A program made the position numbers and the translations under genes. A stretch of DNA of 36,864 bases, from the NCBI GenBank assembly GCA_028694115.1, contig JAQUUB010000037.1, positions 1-36,864 of the forward strand. The letters are read 5' to 3'. Positions 25,451 to 34,000 of this stretch are shown one piece after another. Positions within the stretch are counted from its first letter, which is position 1. Every line of letters starts with the position of its first letter. The stretch comes from Lachnospiraceae bacterium (GTDB lineage Bacteria > Bacillota_A > Clostridia > Lachnospirales > Lachnospiraceae). The notes beneath the pieces are model-generated. The model was not told the origin of the DNA and made no database searches. It was given only the letters and a program-made list of their open reading frames with translations.

Positions 25451-26893
25451 ATGCAGAAAAGTATCAGTATAGCAATAATTGATAATGGTATAAATGAAAT
25501 TTTACTGCGCAAACCATTGAAAAATAGTGTTTATGTAAACGAGCAATTTTATTGTCAAAAAGATGTAAATAACTATGAAAAGGAATTGTTTGATCATGGA
25601 TCAAAATGTGCTTTGATTATAGAGGAATTTTGTCCTCGATGCGAATTAGTTAGTGTGAAAATATTAGGTAATAATGGTAAAGGTTTAATTAATAAATTGA
25701 AGCCTGCATTAGAATGGTGTATACAAGAAAAAATTCGTTTAATAAATTTAAGTTTAGGAACTATACATTTTTCGGATAAAACAAAAATTCAGAGAATTAT
25801 AAATGAATATTCTAACAGAGGAATTATTATAATAGCAGCGACCTCAAATACGGGATATATTACTTATCCCGCATCATTTTCTAACGTTATAGGAGTTGCC
25901 TGTGGGGAAAACTTTGTTCATGATATGACGATGAAATTTGAAAGAGGAATAGATTTTGTTGTGTCAACAAACTATAAAATAAAAAATATTCATAGTAATT
26001 TAAAAATAGAAAATACAAACAGTTATGCAGCACCTTATATTACTGCACTTGCAGGTAATCTTTTAAGTGAGAATAATGAACTTAATTTTTTGGAACTTAA
26101 ACGTAAAATATATGAAATATACAATGATAAATCTAAAGATTTTTTCTATTGTAGTGAACCAGACTGGATTTCACAAGCTTATTTTAAAGATGGAAACAAT
26201 AATAGTAAATTAGAATTTTATTTCACTGAGATTAAGACAAATAATGGAAAACAGGAAAAAAGTGATACTATAATTTTGATGTCGCAGAAAAATTTAAATA
26301 ATTATGAATTAGAAAACAAAAATATTGTGTATTTAGGAAAAGAAAAATTTAAGTACAGAAATTTTAACAAGTTTTTTTGGAGTAGAGAGCAAAAATCCCT
26401 ACAGATAACTAATACTCAAATAAGAAAAGGTGAAATAGAAATACCAGTTATTCTATGTTTATTAAAAGGAAAAATAGATTGTTTTTTCTTTCTTTCTGAA
26501 ATTAGAAAAAACTTTAAAAATGATAGTTATAATTTATATACTGTAAGCATGAAGGAACAAAGTGTTCTATATAATTTTGAATATATTCCAAAAGAATATT
26601 TACAAAAAGAAAAAAAGAATAAATTATTAGATTTCCTATATTGGCAAACATATTTTAAAAAATCTGATGCTATTTTAATATGCATAGATAAAACAATAAA
26701 AAAAAATAAAGAATATAATAATATTAATTTTGATGTGATAATGGAACTATCTTTACTTAAAAAGGAATCAAATGTATTAGTTAGTTTAAATAAAAACAAT
26801 CAAAAATTTATATGTGAACAACTTGATCAATCAACAATTCTTACTATATATCAGAAGTTACTTGATCAATTAATAGGATACGAAGATGAGTGA
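25451..26893 (+). CDS. S8 (subtilisin-like) serine protease of the RiPP locus
   Basis: A 480-residue protease. Residues 1-215 are a subtilase domain: AIIDNGIN with Asp11, FDHGSKC with His49, oxyanion Asn133 in TSNTG, and nucleophile Ser191 in NSYAAPYITALAGN. There is no signal peptide, so it works inside the cell or in complex with the exporter. The C-terminal 240 residues are AT-rich, Lys/Asn-rich and unrecognised; they may bind the leader peptide. In the CLI_3235-type maturation loci, an S8 protease accompanies the radical SAM enzyme and probably removes the leader. It overlaps the exporter gene by 8 bases. Confidence 0.82.
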   Translation: MQKSISIAIIDNGINEILLRKPLKNSVYVNEQFYCQKDVNNYEKELFDHGSKCALIIEEFCPRCELVSVKILGNNGKGLINKLKPALEWCIQEKIRLINLSLGTIHFSDKTKIQRIINEYSNRGIIIIAATSNTGYITYPASFSNVIGVACGENFVHDMTMKFERGIDFVVSTNYKIKNIHSNLKIENTNSYAAPYITALAGNLLSENNELNFLELKRKIYEIYNDKSKDFFYCSEPDWISQAYFKDGNNNSKLEFYFTEIKTNNGKQEKSDTIILMSQKNLNNYELENKNIVYLGKEKFKYRNFNKFFWSREQKSLQITNTQIRKGEIEIPVILCLLKGKIDCFFFLSEIRKNFKNDSYNLYTVSMKEQSVLYNFEYIPKEYLQKEKKNKLLDFLYWQTYFKKSDAILICIDKTIKKNKEYNNINFDVIMELSLLKKESNVLVSLNKNNQKFICEQLDQSTILTIYQKLLDQLIGYEDE

Positions 26894-27446
26894 TAAAGAA
26901 GCAATAAGTCAATTATTTAATATATTAAGAAAATATAATAAAGCGATTTGCAGTATAATATTTTATTTATTAATTACAACAATTCTAACTTTTTTAATTC
27001 CTTTATTGAGTAAATACATTATGGATGATGGATTTATTGGCGGTCGAATAGAAGTAGTTATTTTATTAGCTTTAATTACATTAATTATTTACAGCATAAA
27101 TTCATGTTTGGATATTGTAAAGGAGAAAAAAAGAATAAATATAAGTTCTCAGGTTCATTATTCACTCTCGGAACAAGCTTTTAGGCATTTGCTGAAATTA
27201 AAAATTAATTATTTTAATAATAATAATTATGCAGAAATTTTAAACAATATTACACAAGATATTAGTAATATGACTTTAATTACAGATGAAAGTTTTTTAT
27301 TTGTAATAACACAGACTTTTAGCATACTTGGTGGAGTAATAGGGTTATTTATTATAGATTATAGAATGACAATTTTGGTTTTAATGTTTGTGCCAATAAA
27401 ATATTTTACTATGAAATATTTTGCTAGAAAAAAAAAATTATTATGA
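26886..27446 (+). pseudogene. ABC exporter of the RiPP locus, 5' part (split at a run of ten A)
   Basis: A 186-residue first part of an ABC exporter: three or four membrane helices (ICSIIFYLLITTILTFLIPLL and others), including HYSLSEQAFRHLLKLKINYFNNN, the usual intracellular loop. The frame ends (KKKLL, stop) just after ten A residues at 27428-27437. The next frame continues the same family, and one extra A, or two fewer, would give one continuous protein of about 566 residues. The gene may be broken, subject to transcriptional slippage, or the run may be miscounted. Confidence 0.75.
27428..27437 (+). repeat. Run of ten A at the exporter frame break
   Basis: AAAAAAAAAA preceded by CTAG and followed by TTATTATGA. 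Runs of nine or more A are known sites of RNA-polymerase slippage and of replication slippage. Confidence 0.9.
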
Positions 27447-28585
27447 ATCAATTTATTAGAACTAGTCAGGGGTATGCTAGTTGGTTTGGAGATTCTTTAG
27501 GTGGAATCCGGGAAATAAAAGTATTCGGAATTTATGAGCAGAAATATGCGGAGTTTTTAAAGAAAAAGAGTGATGTAATAGACAAGCAAAAAGAAATGAA
27601 TTTGCTTGGACAGTGGAATAATGTTATGGATAATATGATACTTCAAGTTCTTACATTTATTTTATATATTTTAGGGGCAAATTTAGTATTTAGATTTCAA
27701 TTATCGGTTGGAAGTATTTTTGCATTTATAACTTACAGTTCTTATGTTACAGGTCCGATTTCATCAGTTTTGAATATAGGCTATTTTTTATCTGGTATTA
27801 TTCCGTCTTCTAAGAGATATTTTTCTTTTATGAATCTTCAGGAGGAAGATATAGAAAAAGAAAATAATATAAGTCTAAGACCCGGAAAACTTGAATTAAA
27901 GGGAATATTTTTTTCTTATTTTGAAGACAGACATGTATTAGACAATATAAATATAAGTTTTCCAGACAGAAGTAAAACAGCAATTATAGGAGAAAATGGT
28001 TCGGGAAAATCAACGATTATAAATCTGCTATTGAGAATATATGAACCAATTGAAGGAAGGATATTGTTAAATGATATAAATATTTTTGATTTTGCATTAT
28101 TGGATTACAGAAAAATGATTGCCGTTGTTAGTCAGCAGATTTATCTTTTTAACGATACGATTCGAAATAATATTTGTCTTTATAAAGAGGTAAGTGATGA
28201 AAAAATACGAAAGGTATGCAGAGATAGTACATTGGAAGAATTCATAAATGAAAAAGGTTTGGATTATATAGTTGGGAATAACGGTACTTTGTTATCGGGT
28301 GGACAAAAACAGAAAATTGCATTGGCACGAGCTTTGCTGTGTGAGTCTTGTATTATAATATTTGACGAAGCTACTTCAAATGCTGATACTTTTTCAGAAA
28401 AACAGATTAATGGTTTATTACATACAAAATTAATGCAAAAGACAGTTATTATTATTACTCATAAAAGGGAAGTTTTAAAAGATGTTGAAAATATTGTGAT
28501 ATTAAAGAATGGGAAAGTTCTTGATCAGGGTTGCTTTAAGGAACTACTAAAAAGAAATTTCGAATTTAGAAAGATGGTAGAATAA
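27443..28585 (+). CDS. ABC exporter of the RiPP locus, 3' part with the ATPase domain
   Basis: A 380-residue second part: remaining membrane helices (to about residue 125) and a complete ABC ATPase (Walker A GENGSGKST, signature LLSGGQKQK, Walker B IIFDEATSNAD, His of IIITHKRE). The start ATG at 27443 has no ribosome site of its own and overlaps the upstream stop, so the product would arise from reinitiation or slippage. No C39 peptidase domain is present in either part, so leader removal needs another protease, matching the S8 enzyme. It presumably exports the mature peptide. Confidence 0.85.
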   Translation: MNQFIRTSQGYASWFGDSLGGIREIKVFGIYEQKYAEFLKKKSDVIDKQKEMNLLGQWNNVMDNMILQVLTFILYILGANLVFRFQLSVGSIFAFITYSSYVTGPISSVLNIGYFLSGIIPSSKRYFSFMNLQEEDIEKENNISLRPGKLELKGIFFSYFEDRHVLDNINISFPDRSKTAIIGENGSGKSTIINLLLRIYEPIEGRILLNDINIFDFALLDYRKMIAVVSQQIYLFNDTIRNNICLYKEVSDEKIRKVCRDSTLEEFINEKGLDYIVGNNGTLLSGGQKQKIALARALLCESCIIIFDEATSNADTFSEKQINGLLHTKLMQKTVIIITHKREVLKDVENIVILKNGKVLDQGCFKELLKRNFEFRKMVE

Positions 28586-28614
28586 CAAAAACATGAAAAA
28601 GGAGTGTTTATTTT

Positions 28615-28881
28615 ATGAAGTTATTAGAAATAGAAACAGAAGTAAATAATGTTTTTATTAATGTGTTTAACTTTCATCCGGAACGTTTATCTGAAGAACA
28701 AAAAAAGGGAAGTCTCTTTAAGCAGGAAATTGGATTTAGTGCAATTGATTTATTTGTTCTTTTTATGGAGTTGGAGAATTTACTACAGATTACATTTGTC
28801 AAAGAGGATATTATAGAAAACAGATTTGATAGTTACTACAATATTGTAAAGGCTGTCCAAAATTGTAGAGGGCAGGTCTAA
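28615..28881 (+). CDS. Acyl-carrier-related protein of the peptide maturation system
   Basis: An 88-residue acidic helical protein in the position, and with the look, of the acyl-carrier-related component of CLI_3235-type loci. The pattern IGFSAIDLFVLFMELENLL aligns with LGLDSLDLVELVMALEEEF of carrier proteins. In that alignment Ala stands where the phosphopantetheine-bearing Ser normally is (SAI for DSL), with Ser one place earlier. It may bind or present the peptide rather than carry a thioester. AAAAGGAG is upstream of the ATG (28598-28605). It directly precedes the precursor. Confidence 0.7.
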   Translation: MKLLEIETEVNNVFINVFNFHPERLSEEQKKGSLFKQEIGFSAIDLFVLFMELENLLQITFVKEDIIENRFDSYYNIVKAVQNCRGQV

Positions 28882-28894
28882 TTTAAAAATAGTT

Positions 28895-28915
28895 ATTTCC
28901 TTATAAAAAGGAAAT
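28895..28915 (+). other. Hairpin upstream of the precursor gene
   Basis: ATTTCCTT (28895-28902), loop ATAAA, AAGGAAAT (28908-28915). Followed by a short T/A-rich stretch. It may partly terminate or stabilise the precursor mRNA; evidence is limited. Confidence 0.4.
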
Positions 28916-28965
28916 TTCTATAGGGCAATTTTTTATACCAAATCTACAGAAAAGGAGGAAAACTT

Positions 28966-29163
28966 ATGCGTAAAGTTTTAGGAAAGAAAAATGCTTCTCA
29001 AAGTGGGACAGTAGTAGCATTTGCATGTGACTGTATTTCAGTGTGTCAATCTAGTGCATTTTGCAATTGCACAACAACTGCAGCTCAATCCAATACGTAT
29101 GCAACAAGTATGGGTAAGATTGTTGCTACAGCACTTTCAGGCTCCAATTTTATGTGGGGTTAA
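28966..29163 (+). CDS. Cys-rich RiPP precursor, CLI_3235-family-like
   Basis: A 65-residue peptide: basic leader MRKVLGKKNASQSGTVVAFA, then CDCISVCQSSAFCNC with Cys21, 23, 27, 33 and 35, and a Thr/Ser/Ala/Gly-rich tail ending SGSNFMWG. The KxLGKKN-SQS-T-xAF-C layout is the CLI_3235 bacteriocin pattern as I remember it. AAAGGAGG lies 7 bases before the ATG, the strongest ribosome site in the locus, fitting a highly made precursor. The radical SAM gene follows. Thioether cross-links between Cys and neighbouring residues are the expected modification. Whether it is antibacterial is unknown. Confidence 0.82.
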   Translation: MRKVLGKKNASQSGTVVAFACDCISVCQSSAFCNCTTTAAQSNTYATSMGKIVATALSGSNFMWG

Positions 29164-29184
29164 AAACTGAAATAATCAAGGTGC

Positions 29185-29217
29185 CTGGCAGCATATTTAG
29201 AGATGCTGTCAGTTTTC
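29185..29217 (+). terminator. Attenuator-like hairpin between precursor and CcpM genes
   Basis: CTGGCAGCAT (29185-29194) with ATGCTGTCAG (29203-29212), one G-U pair, 8-base loop, then TTTT. It probably limits read-through so that precursor is made in excess over enzyme. Confidence 0.65.
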
Positions 29218-29234
29218 CTTATAGGAGAAAACTG

Positions 29235-30629
29235 ATGCAGGAAAAACCATTTATCCATTTATTTAAAACAAGAAAGAAGTATTATATATACGATGTAAAC
29301 ACTAGTTCAATTATTTGTGTAAAAAAACAAGTATTTGAAATATTAAATAGTAGACAGGATTTTAATAAGATTCCAGAATTGCATAAATTATACGAAAAGG
29401 GATTTTTACATGGAAACAAAAAGGATATTATTATTGAACATCCTATAACAGATGATATTAAATACTATCTTAAAGATAGTATGCAGCATATTATATTGCA
29501 ATTGACGCAAAATTGCAATTTGCGATGCAAATACTGTGTGTACTCAGGAAGTTATAAGAATCGCGTACATACTAATAAGCGTATGAATTTTGAAACTGCT
29601 AAAAAGGCTATAGATTTTTACTATAAACATAGTAGGGAATCGAATTGCATCAGAATAGGGATTTATGGTGGAGAACCACTCTTAGAGTTTGAATTAATTA
29701 GAAAAATAGTGGATTATAGTGAATTACTTTTTGAAGGCAAGGAATTGAGAATTAATATGACCACAAATGCAACATTATTGAACCAGGAAATGGTTATCTT
29801 TTTAGAGAAACATAATATTGATTTAATGATTAGCTTGGATGGACCTCAATCCATACAGGATAAAAGCAGAGTATTTGCAGATAATAGCAGAGGAACATTC
29901 CAAGTAATAATGGATAAGATTGAAATGATAAAACAAATATGTCCATCATATATAAATAAAATAAGTTTTAATGCTGTAATTGATACAGAGAATGATTTTT
30001 CCTGTAGCAGTAATTTTTTTACATATGATTTTTTAAAGGAGGCGACAGTTACTTCAACGGGAGTAAGTGATCGGGATGCTAAGATGGAGTTATGTTTGCA
30101 AGAAAATTTTTATATCAATTATCAATATGAACTTTTTAAAAGTTTTCTTTCATTAATTGGAAAATTAGATAAGAAATACACCTCAAAATTGATTGCTTCA
30201 CATAAGGGGCTTCTTATAAATTCGGTACATACAAGAGTTACAACACCCTATCACAGAGAAGGAAAGTGCCATCCGAATGGACCTTGCATTGCGGGGGCTA
30301 ATAGATTGTTTGTTACGGTAGATGGTGAGTTTTATCCTTGTGAAAGGGTAAGTGAGAGCAATACTGTTTATAATATAGGGAATTTGCAACAAGGGATTAA
30401 GGAAGATAAAGTTAAAAATCTTCTTAATACAGGAAAACTGACAGAAAAGGAATGCAAGGAGTGCTGGGCAATTAATTTATGTAGTATGTGTGCAGCAGAT
30501 ATTGGAGAAGGAACATTATTATCTTCAGAAAAAAAGCGTAATAAATGTAAAATGGCAAGAAAAGAGGTAGAGAGTCATCTTATTGAATACTGTGCCTTGA
30601 GAGAATATGGATATTTTTTTGATGATTAG
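29235..30629 (+). CDS. ccpM: Radical SAM/SPASM peptide maturase (CcpM-like)
   Basis: A 464-residue enzyme that likely installs thioether or carbon-carbon links in the Cys-rich precursor. The radical SAM cluster motif is NCNLRCKYC with Cys94, 98 and 101 (from this start), followed by GIYGGEPLLEF. The C-terminal SPASM region has many Cys (GKCHPNGPCIAGANRLF, YPCERV, ECKECWAINLCSMCAAD, NKCKMA) for auxiliary Fe-S clusters. The residues before the core may be a leader-binding region. A GTG at 29154 would extend it into the precursor gene; AGGAG (29223-29227) before the ATG at 29235 fixes the start. The neighbours are those of a CLI_3235/CcpM locus. Confidence 0.87.
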   Translation: MQEKPFIHLFKTRKKYYIYDVNTSSIICVKKQVFEILNSRQDFNKIPELHKLYEKGFLHGNKKDIIIEHPITDDIKYYLKDSMQHIILQLTQNCNLRCKYCVYSGSYKNRVHTNKRMNFETAKKAIDFYYKHSRESNCIRIGIYGGEPLLEFELIRKIVDYSELLFEGKELRINMTTNATLLNQEMVIFLEKHNIDLMISLDGPQSIQDKSRVFADNSRGTFQVIMDKIEMIKQICPSYINKISFNAVIDTENDFSCSSNFFTYDFLKEATVTSTGVSDRDAKMELCLQENFYINYQYELFKSFLSLIGKLDKKYTSKLIASHKGLLINSVHTRVTTPYHREGKCHPNGPCIAGANRLFVTVDGEFYPCERVSESNTVYNIGNLQQGIKEDKVKNLLNTGKLTEKECKECWAINLCSMCAADIGEGTLLSSEKKRNKCKMARKEVESHLIEYCALREYGYFFDD

Positions 30630-30639
30630 GAGCAAAAAC

Positions 30640-31722
30640 ATGAATGTAGCAATATTTCCTTTTGGTAAGGAATTTGAAATTGTATTAAAATACTCAGAGT
30701 TATTACAAGAAATAAATGTGACACATCTATTGGCACCAAATGGATTTGGATTAAGTGAAAAGGTGGTAACGGTTCGGGAGAAAAAATATATAGTTTATGA
30801 CAGAATAAAGGAAAAAGAAAAAAATGACTTTCAGGCACTAATGATAGTGGAATCTTTTCAAAAAATATCTTTTGGAATCATATGCCAGCAAATTGAAATT
30901 TTTGGAATGTGGAAAAAAAAGATATTAATTGCAAGACATTTTACAAATGAAGAAAATAATATAATTTTAGATATTTGTAGAAAATATGATGTAGAATTAA
31001 TTGATACAACAGCAGAATTTAATGTAATGCAAACTATATATTCTCCATTTATGGAGATAAGGGAAATTCATACACCTATTGTGGCTATTGCTGGTAACGG
31101 AGAAAATTGTAGCAAATTTGAACTTCAATTGGAAATCCGAAAAAGATTGCTTGAAGATGGATATGCTGTATCATCTATAGGGAGTAGAAGAAATTGTGAA
31201 TTGCTTGGAATGCATTCATTTCCGCAATTTATGCTGGAAAAAATATTAAGTGAAGAAGAAAAAATAATATGCTATAACAACTATATAAAATTAATTGAGA
31301 AGACAGAGCAACCAGAGGTTATTGTAATTGGAATTCCAGGTGGTTTAATGCCAGTTACTAAGAAAAAGCACATTCACTTTGGCATAAGTGCATATGAAAT
31401 ATTTAATGCAGTTGTGCCGGATTTCACGATATTAACATTACATAAGGATGCATATAATGAAGAGTATTTTGATGAAATCAGTAACTTTTTCAAGTACCGT
31501 TTTAATATAAAACCGGACTGTTATATACTTAGTAACTATGCGATAGACAGGTTTTCGATTGGCTCCGTTATGCCGATAAAATATATAGAACACGATAGCT
31601 TAGAAATTGAAAAACAGGAAAAGAGATATGTACATAAAGTGTATAATCAAAATTCGTATGACGATATGTACCGGTATATGATAGAAACTTTATCATCATA
31701 TGAGGAAACAAAAATATTGTAA
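30640..31722 (+). CDS. TIGR04066-like peptide maturation system protein
   Basis: A 360-residue soluble protein next to CcpM. The opening MNVAIFPFGKEFEIVLKYSE, the central TPIVAIAGNGENCSKFELQLEIRKRLLEDGYAVSSIGSR (P-loop-like nucleotide-binding layout without a classical GKT) and IVIGIPGGLMPVTKKKHIHFG fit the TIGR04066 family as I remember it. Its biochemical job is unknown; it accompanies CcpM and the carrier-like protein. TAGGAG and an 8-base gap precede the ATG at 30640; the frame extends to 30607 inside the ccpM gene without a ribosome site. Confidence 0.75.
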   Translation: MNVAIFPFGKEFEIVLKYSELLQEINVTHLLAPNGFGLSEKVVTVREKKYIVYDRIKEKEKNDFQALMIVESFQKISFGIICQQIEIFGMWKKKILIARHFTNEENNIILDICRKYDVELIDTTAEFNVMQTIYSPFMEIREIHTPIVAIAGNGENCSKFELQLEIRKRLLEDGYAVSSIGSRRNCELLGMHSFPQFMLEKILSEEEKIICYNNYIKLIEKTEQPEVIVIGIPGGLMPVTKKKHIHFGISAYEIFNAVVPDFTILTLHKDAYNEEYFDEISNFFKYRFNIKPDCYILSNYAIDRFSIGSVMPIKYIEHDSLEIEKQEKRYVHKVYNQNSYDDMYRYMIETLSSYEETKIL

Positions 31723-31740
31723 TACAGGAGAGGAACATAT

Positions 31741-32445
31741 ATGAATACTATGAATGTAAATTGTGTATCAAGAATATATGAAAATTATACAAAAAGGTAT
31801 GGGAAGGATGAACAGGTAAAAAATACAGAATCTTTTAATAACCGAGTGGCTGGTTTGGAAACAAAAAAAACAGAGGTTGTTTCTAAAGAAGATATGACAA
31901 TGGAGCAATATAAACAATATATTTATAATCAAATCTCACAAATACCAATAAATCCAACAAGGTTGAATGAATCAATATCCTTACAGATATCGGATGCAGG
32001 TTTTGAAGCAATGAAAAATGATCCGGAATATGAAGAATGGGTATTAAATGATTTGCGAGTGGGATGGTCACAGCCAGATCAATGGGCAGGTGTATGTGAG
32101 GGTGCTTTTTCAACTATTTATTATGGTTCTACAAAAGAAGAATGCCATGCTGAAATGTGGAGTAAAGGATACAAAAATGGGAATGGAGGAAAGTTGTTTG
32201 ATGAAGAATCAAAAAATAGTTTTTGGAAAAAACGAGCAGAACGAGAAAAAATGCTGAAGGAACAATATGAGATGCAAATGGATAAAAAACACCAGGCAAA
32301 AAAAGTGCAGCAGGAATTAATAAATCAAAAAATAGTCAATGCGGATCTATTAAAAGAAGCAGGGTTTATGGATAAAAATACCCAAAATATAAATCGGGCT
32401 TTTGAGGCTTATGAGACAAGTGTGTTAACAGAAGAATTGAAATAA
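31741..32445 (+). CDS. Hypothetical cytosolic protein following the peptide locus
   Basis: A 234-residue charged protein with no signal peptide. It opens MNTMNVNCVSRIYENYTKRY, has LQISDAGFEAMKNDPEYEEWVLNDLR in the middle and a long Lys/Glu/Gln helix, probably coiled coil, at residues about 155-195. I have seen this type of sequence in uncharacterised Lachnospiraceae proteins; no function is assigned. AGGAGAGG is upstream of the ATG. It follows the TIGR04066-like gene by 18 bases and so probably belongs to the same transcript. Confidence 0.65.
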   Translation: MNTMNVNCVSRIYENYTKRYGKDEQVKNTESFNNRVAGLETKKTEVVSKEDMTMEQYKQYIYNQISQIPINPTRLNESISLQISDAGFEAMKNDPEYEEWVLNDLRVGWSQPDQWAGVCEGAFSTIYYGSTKEECHAEMWSKGYKNGNGGKLFDEESKNSFWKKRAEREKMLKEQYEMQMDKKHQAKKVQQELINQKIVNADLLKEAGFMDKNTQNINRAFEAYETSVLTEELK

Positions 32446-32510
32446 TGTTATAAAAAGTACCGATGAAAAAATGAAAGTAAATAAAGTTGGCATAACCAGG
32501 GGTAATAAAT

Positions 32511-32909
32511 CTGAAAAAAAGAAGAATAGTAAAATGCATTTTGATAAGTATAATTATTATAATTGCTTTAGGAAGCTATCTTATCAATAGGGTGAATAGA
32601 GAAAAACATAAAGTTGCAATGGAATATACAATAGATACAGAAAAGATGCAGGGAATGGAAGATGCACTTATTATATTGTCTTTGGATATGAAACAGATCG
32701 ATATAAATAACCGGAATTATTTAAGATTCAATACAGAAGATGGAAATATAAGCAGTGGCATATTACAGATCAGGGCACCAGAAGAACCAGGATTATATGA
32801 CGTGACAGGATGGATTGTTAGAGAACCTTTTTCCGGTCATGCTCAGTTTGTTAATTTGGACGCTGCTTTTCGCTTTACGCTAAACGTTGAAATGGTACGT
32901 GAACATTAG
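32511..32909 (+). CDS. Small membrane-anchored hypothetical protein (possible CTG start)
   Basis: A protein of about 132 residues: basic N-terminus LKKRRIVKC, one hydrophobic segment (ILISIIIIIALGSYLI), then an extracytoplasmic domain with IDINNRNYLRFNTEDG and VTGWIVREPFSGHAQFVN. No ATG fits. CTG at 32511 is preceded by AGGGG at an 8-base gap and gives the natural positive N-terminus; TTG at 32541 has no ribosome site and lacks the basic region. A mutated start is possible. Its second half is duplicated at 34048-34254. Confidence 0.5.
   Translation: MKKRRIVKCILISIIIIIALGSYLINRVNREKHKVAMEYTIDTEKMQGMEDALIILSLDMKQIDINNRNYLRFNTEDGNISSGILQIRAPEEPGLYDVTGWIVREPFSGHAQFVNLDAAFRFTLNVEMVREH
32694..32891 (+). 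repeat. Duplicated 200-base segment, copy A
   Basis: Nearly identical to 34048-34245. It encodes QIDINNRNYLRFNTEDG to the end of the small membrane-anchored protein. Confidence 0.85.
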
Positions 32910-32922
32910 TGCAACGGAAACC

Positions 32923-33030
32923 AGATAAATGCACAGATTGCCGATAAATTTGCGGAAAATAAAATTGCAGTTCCAAAAAGATGTGAGAAGTACTATGTAT
33001 GGTATAGAGAAAAATTATAATGCAGACAAA
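32923..33030 (+). repeat. Duplicated leader segment, copy 2
   Basis: Counterpart of 20390-20499. It joins without interruption to the SEDS-like gene's ribosome site. One frame reads QIADKFAENKIAVPKRCEKY, which looks like the end of a protein; its origin is unknown. Confidence 0.75.
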
Positions 33031-33036
33031 GGAGAG
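33016..33036 (+). promoter_or_regulatory. -10 box and leader of SEDS-like copy 2 (agrB-type)
   Basis: TATAATGCAGACAAAGGAGA, identical to 36493-36512 ahead of agrB. The ribosome site is about 10 bases from the -10 box, so the leader is very short. No -35 box is present, as in activator-dependent promoters. Confidence 0.6.
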
Positions 33037-34000
33037 TATAAAATATGTTTGGTGATTTCTGCAAAAAAAGCGCGTATTAATAAACCCCAGATATTGCTAT
33101 TTGGAATGATATGTGTCTGGAATATTATAACGTTGCTTTTATATACAAATACCATGTTTGAATGGGATAAGGAAAAACATGTTTTTGTCAATGGATTAGT
33201 CTATATTTTACTTGGATTTCTGTTGGCGGCACTTGCCTGCAAAATATTATTGTCAAAAAGAAAGAAAAAAGTACAGATTGTTATAAATAGTACCCTAATG
33301 CTCACTTTAGCAGCAATAATTTTCTATAATCTAAAAATAACAGATCTTTGTATTGCTGCCTTTACAGTATTTCCTTTCTTTTTCTGTTGCTTTGTGTTTT
33401 CATTTCGTGATATGCGAAGGACAGGTTTTATCATTGCACAGCTTGGTATGTATATATTTGCAGTTATTGCGTACTTATCGTTATCATATATAAACATATT
33501 TATTGTGCTTTTTTCCGGTCTCTTTATACTGACTTTGGCATTATACAAAAATGTATTTGATAGGAAGACTTATGCATTACATTATATACTGTTATTTTTT
33601 CCTGTGTTGGCTTTAACCATCGCTTTGATAATCTTAAAAGGTGAAAGGATTTTGATAAATTTTTCTCCGGCATTTTCTGAAGCATTACATAAGATACCTC
33701 AGCAGGAATATCTATTAAGTGCTTATATTTTCAGGTATGGATATATATCAGCGATTGTTTATATGCTTGTTTTTATTGCCATTGTAATTATGTGTATAAA
33801 ATTAATCAGAGAAACAAAGGGAAACATGATGTATGTGATGAACAGGGCAATTTTATTTACTTTAATTACACAATTTACAGGGTCTGTAATTGTAAATATG
33901 GGATGTCCGTTTTTAAAGGGAATACCGATTCCGTTTCTCCAAGTGAATAGAATGCTTTTGATAAATTCATTTCAAATTGGAATCATACTGTTTTCAAAAA
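33031..34000 (+). repeat. Long direct repeat, copy 2
   Basis: Counterpart of 20898-21870, same orientation, about 12.1 kb away. Confidence 0.9.
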
